A DNA stretch of 5,837 bases from Chloroflexi bacterium RBG_16_51_16 (GTDB lineage Bacteria; Chloroflexota; Anaerolineae; Anaerolineales; Villigracilaceae), in contig MGNL01000107.1 in the NCBI GenBank assembly GCA_001796785.1, positions 1-5,837 on the forward strand, in the 5' to 3' direction. The position numbers were made by a program, and so were the translations under genes. Positions 4,870-5,837 of this stretch are shown here, piece by piece. Within the stretch, counting starts at the first letter, position 1. Every line of letters starts with the position of its first letter. The notes under the pieces were generated by a model, which was given only the letters and a program-made list of their open reading frames with translations, did no database searches and was not told the origin of the DNA.

Positions 4870-5837
4870 ATGAATCGGTGGATGATATTCCTGTTTCTTA
4901 TCATGGTGGCGTGCGGTTCAGTTGAACCAATTCCGGTTAGCGATCGAACACCTTTACCCGTCCTTGATACCCCGCCGTCAACTTCCATCTCGCCCGCTCC
5001 GGTACCTTCCGCAACATCAGCTTTGCCAACATTACCAAACGCTGTATCGTTTCCCGATCCTAATAATTACCAGTGGCAGGGATGGATCCCTGGCTTGGAA
5101 AATCCGGTGGATATTCAGAATGCCGGGGACGGATCGGGGCGTTTGTTCATTGTAGAGCAACCCGGACGCATTCGCATTTTTGCAAATGGGCAATTGCTTG
5201 AACCCGCCTTTCTGGACATCACGGATCGGGTGGACGATTCGGCAAGTGAGATGGGGTTATTGGGTCTGGCTTTTCATCCGGATTATGAACACAATGGATA
5301 TTTCTATGTCAATTACACGGAGGCCGGCGGCGACACGGCTATAGCCCGATACCAGGTGGGCGCGGATGGGAACTCGGCTGATCCCAACAGCGAAAAAAAA
5401 CTTTTGGGTGTGAAGCAGCCATTCCCAAATCATAATGGCGGTGCGGTTGTTTTCGGACCCGATGGATACCTGTATCTGGGTCTTGGTGATGGCGGCTCAG
5501 GTGGTGATCCGTTCGGCAATGGTCAAAAGTTGAATACCTTGCTCGGCAAGATCCTGCGGATTGATGTGGATCAGGGAGACCCGTACCTGGTACCTGGGGA
5601 CAATCCGTTTGGATCGGAAGTATGGCATTATGGTCTGCGCAATCCCTGGCGTTTAAGTTTCGATCATGTCACTGGCGATATGTTCATCGCGGATGTCGGA
5701 CAGGGATCCTGGGAGGAGATCGATGTTGCTCCTGCAGGTCAGGGCGGATTGAATTTTGGGTGGAATTTGTTTGAAGGTAATCACGAATATGCCGGAGGAT
5801 CGTCATCTGGAATAACCGGTGCTGTCGCCGAATATGA
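4870..5837 (+). CDS. Lipoprotein PQQ-type glucose/sorbosone dehydrogenase, 3' end cut off
   Basis: The gene runs off the window without a stop; 322 residues are visible. ATG 4870 has GGAG at 4860-4863, six bases upstream. The N-terminus (MNRWMIFLFLIMVAC) is a lipoprotein signal peptide with Cys15 as the likely lipidated residue; Met at the -3 position is a slightly unusual lipobox. Residues about 18-60 are a Pro/Ser/Thr-rich linker. The catalytic domain, a six-bladed beta-propeller of the glucose/sorbosone dehydrogenase family, begins near residue 70. It shows RLFIVEQPGRIRIF (91-104), GLLGLAFHPDY (129-139), the PFPNHNGG motif with His188 matching the general-base His of soluble PQQ glucose dehydrogenase, YLGLGDGG (202-209), GKILRIDV (226-233) and GLRNPWRLSFD (255-265). 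The enzyme should act outside the membrane, oxidising sugars or sugar derivatives if PQQ is available. The true substrate and use of PQQ are inferred. Confidence 0.9.
   Translation, partial: MNRWMIFLFLIMVACGSVEPIPVSDRTPLPVLDTPPSTSISPAPVPSATSALPTLPNAVSFPDPNNYQWQGWIPGLENPVDIQNAGDGSGRLFIVEQPGRIRIFANGQLLEPAFLDITDRVDDSASEMGLLGLAFHPDYEHNGYFYVNYTEAGGDTAIARYQVGADGNSADPNSEKKLLGVKQPFPNHNGGAVVFGPDGYLYLGLGDGGSGGDPFGNGQKLNTLLGKILRIDVDQGDPYLVPGDNPFGSEVWHYGLRNPWRLSFDHVTGDMFIADVGQGSWEEIDVAPAGQGGLNFGWNLFEGNHEYAGGSSSGITGAVAEY

Noticed and set aside
1..5837. CRISPR array, tRNA or rRNA genes, insertion sequences, phage genes
   Set aside because: No regularly spaced repeats, cloverleaf, rRNA-like sequence, transposase frame or terminal inverted repeats were seen.

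Overview
The window is an ordinary chromosomal stretch of about 50% GC, most likely from an uncultured Chloroflexota bacterium of the Anaerolineae type. That placement is inference. It rests on the style of the OsmC, histone-deacetylase-like and sugar-dehydrogenase proteins, on the sigma/anti-sigma/membrane-protein trio, and on a C/G-run palindrome of a kind I associate with such genomes. There is no rRNA, tRNA or ribosomal-protein gene to anchor the taxonomy, and no phage, transposase or CRISPR signal.

Layout. Positions 1-143 hold a G-run palindrome that is also a G-quadruplex motif, then a 10-bp inverted repeat that looks like a leftward terminator. A small unrecognised protein follows at 144-362. 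Positions 363-773 hold no intact gene but carry a decayed toxin-antitoxin pair on the minus strand: a RelE/ParE-like toxin with no normal start codon and an in-frame stop replacing a conserved Trp, and the C-terminal stub of an antitoxin, cut off about 14 bp before the next gene. At 774-2343 lies a tightly coupled plus-strand operon with ATGA overlaps at both junctions: an ECF sigma factor, a zinc-finger transmembrane anti-sigma factor and a small four-helix membrane protein. A histone-deacetylase/acetylpolyamine-amidohydrolase family enzyme converges on it (2383-3396, minus). Upstream of that enzyme is a 430-bp region rich in secondary structure. An OsmC-family redox protein (3829-4236, minus) is divergent from a DUF1232 membrane protein (4420-4788, plus). 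The window ends inside a lipoprotein PQQ-type glucose/sorbosone dehydrogenase (4870 to the edge).

How the parts may work together. The sigma and anti-sigma factors should form an envelope-stress or signal-responsive switch: the anti-sigma factor holds the sigma factor at the membrane until a signal releases it. The third protein is probably a membrane partner or an output. The OsmC protein (thiol redox/peroxide), the deacetylase-like enzyme and the sugar dehydrogenase have no evident common pathway.

The most unusual part is 3461-3804. On the minus strand it has a TTGACA-type promoter overlapped by a palindromic operator-like site with a second half-copy about 33 bp upstream. Downstream of it come alternative pairings, a near-perfect 18-bp hairpin with a seven-base homopolymer loop and a short U run, and a second hairpin with a possible GUGA tetraloop and a U-rich tail. 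This reads as either an attenuated 5' leader of the deacetylase gene or an independent small RNA. It is a hypothesis from sequence alone.
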